Assembly (NCBI GenBank): GCA_045110675.1
Contig: JBGCGJ010000036.1
Span: 74,639 to 138,638 of the forward strand
DNA length: 64,000 nt
Reading direction: 5' to 3'
DNA from: JBALVT01 sp045110675
GTDB taxonomy: Bacteria > Pseudomonadota > Gammaproteobacteria > Pseudomonadales > Halieaceae
Shown in pieces: positions 35,538 to 43,776 of this stretch (the stretch's first letter is position 1; every line of letters starts with the position of its first letter). The notes beneath the pieces were generated by a model. It ran no database searches. It saw only the letters and a program-made list of their open reading frames with translations, and was not told where the DNA came from. A program made the position numbers and the translations under genes.

Positions 35538-37007
35538 ATGGCCGAAAAACTGACTAGAAACCCATCAGTCGTCATTATTGGTGCGGGGATGACCGGTGTT
35601 TTACTGACGATAAAACTTCGCGAGGCCGGCATTACCGACCTTACGATACTAGAAAAGGCAGACCAACTCGGAGGAACATGGCGAGAAAATACCTACCCCG
35701 GAGTGGCCTGCGATATCCCAGCCCACATGTACACCTATTCCTTTGAGCCGAACCCCGACTGGAGCCACCGCTACGCTTACGGTGATGAAATTCAAGCCTA
35801 CTTTGAAAAGGTGGGCAGGAAATACGGGGTCACCAACAGTATCAGTTTCAATGAGGCGGCCACCAGCTGTATTTATAAGAGCGGCAAGTGGACGGTCACT
35901 ACCAGCAAAGATAGAACTATCATTGCTGACTTTGTCATTAATAGTACAGGCATTTTGCATCATCCAGCCAAACCCGATATCAAGGGTATCGGATCCTTCA
36001 AAGGGTCGATGTTCCACACCGCTGAATGGGATCACAATATTGAACTAGCCGACAAGAAAGTATGCATTATCGGCACAGGATCTACCGCTGCTCAAGTTGT
36101 GCCGGAAGTCGTCAAGGTGGCTAGTAAGCTGTCCGTGTTTCAGCGCTCCCCGCAGTGGATACTTCCATTGGGGAATAAGATCGTGTCGGAAAAGGAAAAA
36201 GTGCGGCTGCGCAAAAACGCGAACAGCGTACACCGCCTACGCCAGCTTTCTCGATGGGGTCTCAGCCACCTGTTGACCAAGGCGGTGACCGGGCACAAAT
36301 TTCAAAAAGCCCTGCTTACACTGGTATGCAAACAATATATGAAACGTGCGGTAAAAAATCACACGCTGCGAGCGAAACTCACGCCTGACTTTGAAGTCGG
36401 TTGCAAGCGGCTAGTTATAAGCAACACTTTTATACCCTCCCTGCAGCGAGATAATGTCGATGTTGTCACCGATGGTATATCCGAAATCACCGCCACTGGC
36501 ATACTCACCAACGCTGGTGAGCACATTGAAACGGATATAGTGATTCTTTCCACCGGCTTCAACCCCATTGCCTATATGCGACCCATGGTGGTGATAGGCA
36601 GAGATGGATTGGATATTGAAGAAGCCTGGAAAGACAAGATTCAAACCTACCGGTCGATTTGCCTACCCGGATTTCCCAACAACTTTCTGATGCTGGGACC
36701 CAACTCACCTGTGGGTAACTTCTCCGTCATTGAAATGAGTGAAGTTCAAACCCGTTACATCATAAAAATAATCCAGCGTTGGCGTAACAAAGAATTTGAT
36801 ACGATTGAGGTAAAACCGGCGGCAGTAAAGCGATTCTCTGAATACATGAAAAAAGGTATGAGCAAAACCGTTTGGGTTAGCGGTTGTAAGAGTTGGTATC
36901 TCGACAGTGATGGCGACCCGATTTTGTGGCCCTATACCTTTGCACGCTGGGAAGCGGAAATGGCAGAGCCGACCATGAGTGATTTTGATACAACCCGAAG
37001 ATCTTAG
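35538..37007 (+). CDS. Flavin-containing monooxygenase, Baeyer-Villiger type
   Basis: 489 residues. The FAD-binding loop is G15-A-G-M-T-G20, then GGTWRENTYPGVACDIPAHMYTYSF in short segments. The Baeyer-Villiger fingerprint F-x-G-x-x-x-H-x-x-x-W is present as FKGSMFHTAEW, and the NADPH loop is IIGTGSTAAQV. It would insert one oxygen into a ketone to give an ester or lactone, or oxidise a heteroatom. The tight spacing to WS/DGAT suggests joint action on long-chain or cyclic lipids. The pair resembles loci seen in lipid-storing actinobacteria and marine bacteria, but the substrate is unknown. Confidence 0.92.
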   Translation: MAEKLTRNPSVVIIGAGMTGVLLTIKLREAGITDLTILEKADQLGGTWRENTYPGVACDIPAHMYTYSFEPNPDWSHRYAYGDEIQAYFEKVGRKYGVTNSISFNEAATSCIYKSGKWTVTTSKDRTIIADFVINSTGILHHPAKPDIKGIGSFKGSMFHTAEWDHNIELADKKVCIIGTGSTAAQVVPEVVKVASKLSVFQRSPQWILPLGNKIVSEKEKVRLRKNANSVHRLRQLSRWGLSHLLTKAVTGHKFQKALLTLVCKQYMKRAVKNHTLRAKLTPDFEVGCKRLVISNTFIPSLQRDNVDVVTDGISEITATGILTNAGEHIETDIVILSTGFNPIAYMRPMVVIGRDGLDIEEAWKDKIQTYRSICLPGFPNNFLMLGPNSPVGNFSVIEMSEVQTRYIIKIIQRWRNKEFDTIEVKPAAVKRFSEYMKKGMSKTVWVSGCKSWYLDSDGDPILWPYTFARWEAEMAEPTMSDFDTTRRS

Positions 37008-37104
37008 GACAATTCAGAAGTCCGCGCGGTAAAGACCACTGCTGCACAAAGTTGCAGCTAACGAATCGGCACGAGCTACCCTCACCGCTTTGTACACAGT
37101 GCCA

Positions 37105-37419
37105 AACCCGCTTCAAATGGAAGTCAACGTTGCCGAACAGAGCATTGAGCGCGAGCAAACGTTTGGCATAATGACCTATTTTCAATTCGTCGGTCATGCC
37201 CATGCCACCATGGAGTTGTATGGCTGCATCGGCAATAAGCCGACCGGACTGGCCCACCTGAGCCTTGAGCACGAACGTGTCGTGGCTGGTCACTGCATCA
37301 TCAGTTTCCAACGTGGTCAGGGAATCCTGAAGCAAACTCTGTGTGCACTGGTAACCTATGTACATGTCCGCTATACGGTGCTTCAGGACCTGAAATGTTG
37401 CCAATAGTGCGCCAAACTG
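37105..37419 (-). pseudogene. C-terminal fragment of an acyl-CoA dehydrogenase gene
   Basis: On the minus strand one frame reads QFGALLATFQVLKHRIADMY, then LIADAAIQLHGGMGMTDELK and IGHYAKRLLALNALFGNVDF. These are in order the final hundred residues of an acyl-CoA dehydrogenase (compare QFGxxIGSFQALQHRMADMY and AIQLHGGMGMTDEL). An in-frame TAA stands immediately before QFG, and the upstream two thirds of the gene are absent. It is therefore a decayed remnant, converging on the monooxygenase gene. It explains most of the 500-base space between 37008 and 37512. Confidence 0.8.
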
Positions 37420-37512
37420 TTACAAGTTGTTACACTCCGTTACCTCTCGGCAAAGCTATCCACAACCCCATCCAGTAATCTGTCACCGTCAATCAAAAAC
37501 GGAGACAGTATT

Positions 37513-37956
37513 ATGAAACGTATTACGAAAATTTCGCTTGTCCTGGTCAGCACCCTGACGGTGGCTGGTCTGTTCTCAGCGTGCAACCATCGCGGCGATC
37601 CAGAGCAGCGCGCACAGCGGATGATGGACAGAGCTGCCCAAAAGCTTGAGTTGGATGACACGCAGCAGGCGCAGCTACAAAACGTCAGTGTTGAGTTGAT
37701 GAATGCGCGCAAGGCGATGAAACAAGAGTTTGGCAAGGACCGTGAGCAGATGTGGGCAATGTTGGAAGAACCTACAATGGATCAAGACCGGATACTCACA
37801 GTGATTAGGTCACATACTGATGCACTCAACGAGCAAGCTCCAATCGTTATTGCGGCAGTGGCAGAGTTCTATGATGGTCTGACGGCAGAGCAACAAGCGC
37901 AGATTCGTGAATTTGTTCAGGAACGTCGCGATCGCCACGGCGATCGGCACCATTAG
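37513..37956 (+). CDS. CpxP/Spy-like periplasmic lipoprotein with His-rich tail
   Basis: 147 residues. A lipoprotein-type signal (LFSAC, Cys near residue 25) is followed by a helical LTxxQ-family body: KLELDDTQQAQLQNVSVELMN and a second repeat GLTAEQQAQIREFVQERRD. The C-terminus RHGDRHH could bind metal. CpxP/Spy proteins act as envelope chaperones and inhibit or tune a cognate sensor kinase. It has GGAG nine bases before the ATG and sits just upstream of a response regulator and kinase on the same strand, as cpxP does relative to cpxRA (there divergent). Envelope or metal stress sensing is the likely role. Confidence 0.85.
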   Translation: MKRITKISLVLVSTLTVAGLFSACNHRGDPEQRAQRMMDRAAQKLELDDTQQAQLQNVSVELMNARKAMKQEFGKDREQMWAMLEEPTMDQDRILTVIRSHTDALNEQAPIVIAAVAEFYDGLTAEQQAQIREFVQERRDRHGDRHH

Positions 37957-37974
37957 CCTCACAAGTGAAACTCA

Positions 37975-37995
37975 GGTCGGGGCCTTGCCCCGGCC
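37975..37995 (+). terminator. GC-rich hairpin, possible attenuator between lipoprotein and two-component genes
   Basis: GGTCGGGGC-CTT-GCCCCGGCC forms a nine-pair stem (one G-T) with a three-base loop, followed by only a weak ACTTTAG tail. It lies 18 bases after the lipoprotein stop and 37 before the response regulator ATG. It could trim read-through so that the lipoprotein is made in excess over the signalling proteins. Confidence 0.45.
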
Positions 37996-38032
37996 ACTTT
38001 AGCATTCCATCAATTCGGGTTACTCTCTCTCC

Positions 38033-38707
38033 ATGCACAGGATTCTTTGTATTGATGACGATGAGCGTCTGGCCGAATTATTGCGCCAGTATTTTATTCG
38101 TTATGACCTGGAACTGGACAGCGCTGTGCGCCCCAGCGATGGATTGAATAAGCTCAACACGGGCGACCATGAGCTGGTGATCCTGGACGTCATGCTGCCA
38201 GAAATGGACGGCTTTGAGGTATGTAAGACCATCCGCAAAAAGAGCGACATCCCGATTATCATGCTCACCGCGCGTGGGGAGGTAATGGACCGAGTGGTTG
38301 GTCTGGAGCTAGGTGCCGACGATTATTTACCCAAGCCCTTTGAGCCCCGTGAACTGGTGGCGCGTATCCAGAGCATTCTCAAGCGAACCCAGCGGGACAA
38401 TACTCAACATGCCCAGCTGTGCTTTGGCGAGCTTGTAATAGATACCGCGCTGAAGCAGGCCAGCCTCGGAGGTCAGGATATTCACCTCAGTGCCATGGAG
38501 TATCAACTGCTGGAATTGCTGGCAAACAATGCCGGAAAGACCCTGAGCCGCGACGACATCCTCAACACGCTTAAGGGAACAGACACCGAACTTTACACAC
38601 GCTCCGTGGACATTGGAATTAGCCGCCTGCGACAAAAACTCAAACCACTCAACGTAATCAAGACGATCAGAAGCGCCGGATATGTCTTTGTCGGAAAGCA
38701 ATCATGA
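38033..38707 (+). CDS. OmpR-family response regulator, CpxR/RstA-like
   Basis: 224 residues. The receiver domain has acidic residues at IDDDE (8-10), phospho-acceptor Asp52 in VILDVMLPEMDG, and the PKPFEPRE Lys. The C-terminal winged helix has LSAMEYQLLELLANNAGKTLSRDDI and SVDIGISRLRQKL, ending RSAGYVF. It should bind DNA as a phosphorylated dimer. The stop overlaps the kinase start as ATGA (38704-38707). No strong Shine-Dalgarno precedes the ATG, and the upstream hairpin may matter for its translation. Confidence 0.95.
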   Translation: MHRILCIDDDERLAELLRQYFIRYDLELDSAVRPSDGLNKLNTGDHELVILDVMLPEMDGFEVCKTIRKKSDIPIIMLTARGEVMDRVVGLELGADDYLPKPFEPRELVARIQSILKRTQRDNTQHAQLCFGELVIDTALKQASLGGQDIHLSAMEYQLLELLANNAGKTLSRDDILNTLKGTDTELYTRSVDIGISRLRQKLKPLNVIKTIRSAGYVFVGKQS

Positions 38708-40011
38708 GACTCTGGCCTCGCCGACATTCTCTTAGCGGCAAGCTGGTATTACTGTTTCTGCTAATGGCAGTGCTTTTCGTGGTCCTGGTCGGCGGCAGCA
38801 TGAGCAAAGTCTTTCGTGACCATTTGGACTATAACGTCCGACCGCATCTGAGCTTATATCTCGATTACGTGCAACAAGACATTGGTATACCACCTGATCG
38901 ACGCAAAGCGGCGGAGTTGGCGAAAAAGCTCCATGTGAATATTCATATTGTCGACTCCAACTCGACATGGGCCTCCAACGGCATACCTCTGGACTACCAA
39001 GCGTTGGAGATGAAGGACCGCTTTCAGCGACGAGACATTGAATACGGGATGGCTCGACAGGGCAAGAACGAAGTTTTCATGGCGCGTTCTGGTGACACTA
39101 CCTTGTATTTCGACGTCCCTAATATTCACCCTGAGCGAAAGGGCCGCGGTTTCATTCCGATGGTGTTGCTACTGCTTGTACTGCTTCTCCTGTATTACCT
39201 TACGCAACGCATGATTCGGCCTGTCGCCACCTTGCAAGCAGGCGTGAGACGTTTCGGACAAGGCGACCTGGACTACCGCGTCAAACTGAAGCGTCGCGAT
39301 GAACTGGGCGAGCTGGCCGACGACTTCAACGAGATGGCCGATGATATACAGCAGATGCTAGACGCCAAACGTCAGTTACTGTTAGCCATCAGCCACGAAC
39401 TGCGTTCACCTTTGACCCGTGCAAAGGTATCCCTGGCGCTGATTGATGATGGACAGCAAAAGCAAGAACTAGGTCAGGATCTGGCGGAGATGGAGCGTTT
39501 AATTGAAGAGCTACTTGAAACCGAGCGCCTCAGCACGAGCCACAGAATCCTCAATAAACAGACTTGCGATCTCACATCTCTAATCGAGGAAATATTGCAA
39601 GACCACTTTATGGATAGTGGCATTGGGAAAGTGATGAGTTCTGATTCGATTGCGCTGGAGCTTGATGGCCCACGTATCAAACTCCTGTTGAAAAACCTGT
39701 TGGAGAACGCCTTGCGGCATACACCACAAGGTGCTGAGCCGCCACAGATTACACTGAGCACGCATCGCGATGCAGTCAATATCGCCATACAGGATTACGG
39801 TGAAGGCATTGCGGTCCACCACATTCCCTTCCTGACCGAACCGTTCTATCGGGGCGATGCATCCCGCCGACGCGAAACCGGAGGCTATGGCCTGGGCTTG
39901 TATTTATGCCGCGTTATTGTCGAGGCCCATGGGGGACAGCTGGCGATAGAGTCCGAAGTGGGCAGCGGTACAACCGTTCAGGTGCAATTACCGTTACCGG
40001 AAACACCTTAA
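38704..40011 (+). CDS. Sensor histidine kinase, CpxA/RstB-like
   Basis: 435 residues. Membrane segment 1 is near 15-33, and a periplasmic sensor of about 115 residues follows. Segment 2 lies near 152-168 (MVLLLLVLLLLYYL), then HAMP (MIRPVATLQAGVRRFGQGDLDYRVKL). HisKA has phospho-acceptor His231 in AISHELRSPLTRAK, and the ATPase has the N-box LLKNLLENALRHTP, G1 DYGEGI and G2 GGYGLGLYLCR. It is translationally coupled to the response regulator. The His-rich CpxP-like lipoprotein upstream is a good candidate for its periplasmic modulator. Confidence 0.95.
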   Translation: MRLWPRRHSLSGKLVLLFLLMAVLFVVLVGGSMSKVFRDHLDYNVRPHLSLYLDYVQQDIGIPPDRRKAAELAKKLHVNIHIVDSNSTWASNGIPLDYQALEMKDRFQRRDIEYGMARQGKNEVFMARSGDTTLYFDVPNIHPERKGRGFIPMVLLLLVLLLLYYLTQRMIRPVATLQAGVRRFGQGDLDYRVKLKRRDELGELADDFNEMADDIQQMLDAKRQLLLAISHELRSPLTRAKVSLALIDDGQQKQELGQDLAEMERLIEELLETERLSTSHRILNKQTCDLTSLIEEILQDHFMDSGIGKVMSSDSIALELDGPRIKLLLKNLLENALRHTPQGAEPPQITLSTHRDAVNIAIQDYGEGIAVHHIPFLTEPFYRGDASRRRETGGYGLGLYLCRVIVEAHGGQLAIESEVGSGTTVQVQLPLPETP

Positions 40012-40025
40012 AATCTCAGTAGTCA

Positions 40026-41141
40026 CTAGCGCTCTCCTTTAGCTGAGCCCACAGTCGATGACTCACTACCGCGAACGATTCCATAGATTTCCCGAAACGG
40101 TCCGAGGAGGTTCTGCTTTAAACTCGTGTTATGTATCTGGTCTTCCTCAATCAACCCCCAGGGCGTCTCCTCATCTTTTTCAGGAATGTATATCGTACCG
40201 AATAGTCTATCCCAGATACTCGTGACAGACGCGAGATTAGTGCCCCAGTGTTTTTCCAGCACGCTGTGATGAGTGTGATGCATTGCCGGACTCTGTAGCC
40301 AAAGGGACAGAGCACGTGGAAAACGAATAGACACATGATGATGCCGAAAATTTCCGAGCAAGGCGTAGGCGAAAGAGAAAATACTGACATTCATTATCGT
40401 AACGCCAGTAATGCCCCCATTAAAAAGAAAGGCAAACACGCCAGCGACCAAGGCATAACTCACCGCAGCCCCCGCTGCCCAGATGGGGGCAGCGAGAAAA
40501 TGTTCTCTATAACGGGTGAGAGGTGTTAACACCTGCGCTGAATGGTGAACTTTATGAATCGCCCATAAGGCGGGATAGCGATGCATGGCCCAGTGTGTCG
40601 CGTAGAAGATAAAATCGGCCAACAGCAGGGTAAGCAAGCCATACAGTAGCATCCAAGATGTGGAGATTTCCATTGCAGGGCTTGCGCCAAAAACACCTTG
40701 CATTGCCGCGATGGTATGTCGTTCGATAAGCGGCGCCAGTGAACCCAAAAAAGCAATCACCCAAAACGGATGAAGCATTGCATCGATAAAATACAAGCCG
40801 ATATCCACTCTGGCTGATCGATGCGTATAAATCTTTCGAGGAAACAGATAGCTCAACAGGCCCATGGGACGCTCCACGCCGTCGGCATCTTTCGCGCCCC
40901 GGCCACCGCGTACCTTCCAAAGAACCATGCACAAGAACAACGTCACCAGTAAATACGGCCAGTGCAGGGAATTGGTCGATGCACTGGGAAAACTTGCGTT
41001 CCAGAGTGAGTCCACAACCATCACCGAAATTTCGGAAAACGGGCCGAGAATGTCTTCAGCGCTATCGGCGATACCGCTTTGCTGAACGTATTCCTGCGCT
41101 TGTTCTTTGAAAGGGCTTTTGCCTGTAAGTAAACCAGTCAT
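40026..41141 (-). CDS. Fatty acid hydroxylase/sterol desaturase-family membrane protein
   Basis: 371 residues with four or more membrane segments and the di-iron histidine clusters of this superfamily: HWAMHR, HKVHHSAQ, FRHHHVS and HHTHHS. It ends with LASVTSIWDRLFGTIYIPE, the usual closing signature. It is an oxygen-dependent C-H hydroxylase or desaturase of lipid substrates in the inner membrane. The N-terminus has an extra 60-70 residues before the first membrane segment. It is divergent from the gamma-butyrobetaine dioxygenase-like gene across 152 bases and converges on the histidine kinase gene with 14 bases between stops. Confidence 0.9.
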   Translation of the reverse strand: MTGLLTGKSPFKEQAQEYVQQSGIADSAEDILGPFSEISVMVVDSLWNASFPSASTNSLHWPYLLVTLFLCMVLWKVRGGRGAKDADGVERPMGLLSYLFPRKIYTHRSARVDIGLYFIDAMLHPFWVIAFLGSLAPLIERHTIAAMQGVFGASPAMEISTSWMLLYGLLTLLLADFIFYATHWAMHRYPALWAIHKVHHSAQVLTPLTRYREHFLAAPIWAAGAAVSYALVAGVFAFLFNGGITGVTIMNVSIFSFAYALLGNFRHHHVSIRFPRALSLWLQSPAMHHTHHSVLEKHWGTNLASVTSIWDRLFGTIYIPEKDEETPWGLIEEDQIHNTSLKQNLLGPFREIYGIVRGSESSTVGSAKGER

Positions 41142-41293
41142 TACTACGCTTCAGTTCTCCGCTTCCCAAAACAATCCATCCAAATTTCTCTAGCTTTAAC
41201 TGGCTTCAACGCTACACCGGGCCTAGAATCGAACCCTGATAACACCGCTGCCTGCGCCTCTTCATTGGCGCTATGTATTGAGAAGAATACACT

Positions 41294-42400
41294 ATGAAAA
41301 TAAGCGCCGTCGATCTCACGCAAAAGGCATTCATCCTGACTTGGGAGAATGGCAAGGCCACCGAACTTCCCTTCATCTGGCTCCGCGACAATGACCCCGA
41401 TGAACTCCACCCCGACACCCTGGAGCGAACCTTCGATTTGACTAGCGTTGCGCTAGACATCCAACCTGCCTCCCACTGCCTGGAAAACAATACCCTGGTA
41501 GTGGATTGGCCTGAAAAACCAACAGCGTCTCGCTACAGCGCCGATTGGTTAACACAGACCTTACCTGGCATGTCTCGCCCTGATCCATCAGAAACTGATC
41601 TGCAAACCTGGGACAGTTCAGGCCTCACTGCCATACCGCGTTTCGACGCCGCAGAATGCAGTTCCTCCTCCGCCACCTTGTATTCGGCGCTGGCCCACAC
41701 TAAACGCCAGGGCATAGCAATTATCCATGGACTGGACGATGAACCACACGCCGGAGAACACTTTGCCGAACAAATCGGTTTTAAACGGCAAACCAACTTC
41801 GGCGTTATCTTTGAAGTGATCAACAAGCCAAGCCCCAACAACCTGGCCTATACTGCGCTGGCACTTCCACTGCACACCGACTTGAGCAACCAGGAGGCTA
41901 TTCCCGGATACCAGTTTCTGCACTGTTGGAAAAGCAGTGTTTCGGGCGGGGAATCCCGGTTCGCCGACGGCTATCGTGTCTGTGAAGACCTGCACAGAGA
42001 TCGCCCCGATTATTTCAAGCTGTTATCAGAAACTGCCATACCCTGGCGATTCCACGATGAGGATGTGGACATTCGTTTTCGCAGGCCGGTGATAGATGTC
42101 GATGCGAGCGGACGATTTCAGGGGCTGGCATTCAATGCACACCTTGCCGATATTCCCGATCTACCCAGCGAACAACTCTATGATTTCTACGAAGCCTATC
42201 GCGATTTGATGCAGCGCATCCGCGATCCCGCCTATCTCATTCGCTATGCGTTGGCCCCGGGCGAGATGGTGATGTTTGACAATCGCCGCATACTGCACGG
42301 AAGAGAGGCTTTTGATCCTTCGGCGGGAGAAAGACATTTCAGGGGGTTTTATATCGAACACAATGAAGTGAACTCTCGCATGAGAGTGCTGGCTCGCTAA
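41294..42400 (+). CDS. Gamma-butyrobetaine dioxygenase-like Fe(II)/2-oxoglutarate enzyme
   Basis: 368 residues. The N-terminal GBBH-like domain (about 8-95, FIWLRDNDPDELHPDTLERTF) is followed by a TauD-type double-stranded beta-helix. Iron ligands are His194 and Asp196 in LPLHTDLSNQEA and a distal His near 334 in RRILHGREAF; a 2-oxoglutarate Arg follows in ERHFRGFYIE. The expected reaction is gamma-butyrobetaine to L-carnitine. The N-terminal zinc site of human BBOX1 (C-x-C-x2-C) is absent, with Asp at the first two Cys positions, so a relative acting on another trimethylammonium acid is possible. It lies eight bases upstream of glpT in the same direction. Confidence 0.85.
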   Translation: MKISAVDLTQKAFILTWENGKATELPFIWLRDNDPDELHPDTLERTFDLTSVALDIQPASHCLENNTLVVDWPEKPTASRYSADWLTQTLPGMSRPDPSETDLQTWDSSGLTAIPRFDAAECSSSSATLYSALAHTKRQGIAIIHGLDDEPHAGEHFAEQIGFKRQTNFGVIFEVINKPSPNNLAYTALALPLHTDLSNQEAIPGYQFLHCWKSSVSGGESRFADGYRVCEDLHRDRPDYFKLLSETAIPWRFHDEDVDIRFRRPVIDVDASGRFQGLAFNAHLADIPDLPSEQLYDFYEAYRDLMQRIRDPAYLIRYALAPGEMVMFDNRRILHGREAFDPSAGERHFRGFYIEHNEVNSRMRVLAR

Positions 42401-42408
42401 GGGAATCT

Positions 42409-43776
42409 ATGTACGGAATATTCAAGCCGGCTCCACACCGTGAGCGTTTGCCAGCGGAACAGATAGATCCCCATTATAAAACTCTGCGCTTGCAGGTATT
42501 TCTGGGAATTTTTATCGGCTACGCCGGATACTATCTGGTGAGAAAAAACTTCTCACTTGCCATGCCTTTCCTGATTGAAGAACACGGCTATACCAAAGCA
42601 CAACTTGGAATTGCCCTGTCCGCGGTTTCCATTGCCTATGGCCTGAGTAAATTTCTCATGGGCAGCGTTTCGGACCGCAGCAACCCGCGCTTCTTTCTCC
42701 CCGCCGGTTTAATGATATCCGCAAGCATCATGTTCCTGTTCGGCTTTGCGCCCTGGGCTACGGGCAGTGTCACAATGATATTCGCACTGCTGTTTCTCAA
42801 CGGCTGGGTTCAAGGTATGGGCTGGCCTGCCTGCGGACGAACCATTGTGCACTGGTCCTCGGGCAATGAAAGGGGCCGAGTAGTCTCAGTGTGGAATGTG
42901 GCACACAATGTTGGCGGTGGGCTCATCGGGCCACTGTTCATTTTGGGTATGGCCTGGTTCAACGACTGGTACAGTGCTTTTTACGTCCCGGCTACCGCCG
43001 CGATGTGTGTCGCGATATTGGTGTTCTTTTTATTGAGAGACACGCCACAATCCTGCGGCCTACCACCTATCGAAGAGTACCGAGACGACTACCCTGCCGA
43101 TTACAGCGACTCGGATGAACAGGAGCTATCGGGCAAGGAAATATTCTTAGCCTATGTACTCAACAACAAACTGCTCTGGTTTATCGCCGTTGCCAACGCC
43201 TTTGTTTATCTTATTCGCTACGGCGTCTTGGACTGGGCTCCCACCTATTTAAGTGAAGCAAAAGATTTTACCGTCGATGAGAGTTCCTGGGCCTACTTTT
43301 TGTATGAGTGGGCTGGAATCCCGGGAACACTGCTTTGTGGCTGGGTTAGCGACAAGCTGTTCAAAGGCAGGCGCGCCCCTGCCGGAATGTTGTTTATGAC
43401 CCTGGTGCTGATTGCAGTATTGGTCTACTGGTTTAATCCCCCCGGCAATACGGCAATCGACTTGGCGGCGCTCATCACCATCGGGTTTCTGATTTACGGT
43501 CCCGTAATGTTAATCGGCTTGCACGCTCTTGAACTCGTGCCGAAAAAAGCAGCCGGGACTGCGGCGGGACTAACCGGTTTATTCGGCTATCTCGGTGGCG
43601 CGGTAGTCGCCAACATCGCGATGGGCTTCACCGTAGATCACTATGGTTGGGACGGCGGTTTTATCTTGCTGACAGGTGGCTGTTTTACAGCGATAGTTCT
43701 TATAGGTCTGACATTGAAGGGCGAACGCGCCCACCACAAAACTAGGGACGAAGCCCTTTGCGCTGAAGATAGCTAA
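42409..43776 (+). CDS. glpT: Glycerol-3-phosphate:phosphate antiporter GlpT
   Basis: 455 residues matching E. coli GlpT nearly end to end, including the opening IFKPAPHRERLPAEQIDP, the substrate-binding Arg45 in YYLVRKNFSLAMP and Arg270 in YLIRYGVLDWAPTY. GMGWPACGRTIVHW, the loop RDTPQSCGLPPIEEYRDDYP and VMLIGLHALELVPKKAAGTAAG are also conserved. It exchanges periplasmic glycerol 3-phosphate for cytoplasmic phosphate. It is co-directional with the gamma-butyrobetaine dioxygenase-like gene, and its 3' end overlaps the convergent glpQ by 35 bases. Together with GlpQ it would collect glycerol 3-phosphate from glycerophosphodiesters. Confidence 0.97.
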   Translation: MYGIFKPAPHRERLPAEQIDPHYKTLRLQVFLGIFIGYAGYYLVRKNFSLAMPFLIEEHGYTKAQLGIALSAVSIAYGLSKFLMGSVSDRSNPRFFLPAGLMISASIMFLFGFAPWATGSVTMIFALLFLNGWVQGMGWPACGRTIVHWSSGNERGRVVSVWNVAHNVGGGLIGPLFILGMAWFNDWYSAFYVPATAAMCVAILVFFLLRDTPQSCGLPPIEEYRDDYPADYSDSDEQELSGKEIFLAYVLNNKLLWFIAVANAFVYLIRYGVLDWAPTYLSEAKDFTVDESSWAYFLYEWAGIPGTLLCGWVSDKLFKGRRAPAGMLFMTLVLIAVLVYWFNPPGNTAIDLAALITIGFLIYGPVMLIGLHALELVPKKAAGTAAGLTGLFGYLGGAVVANIAMGFTVDHYGWDGGFILLTGGCFTAIVLIGLTLKGERAHHKTRDEALCAEDS

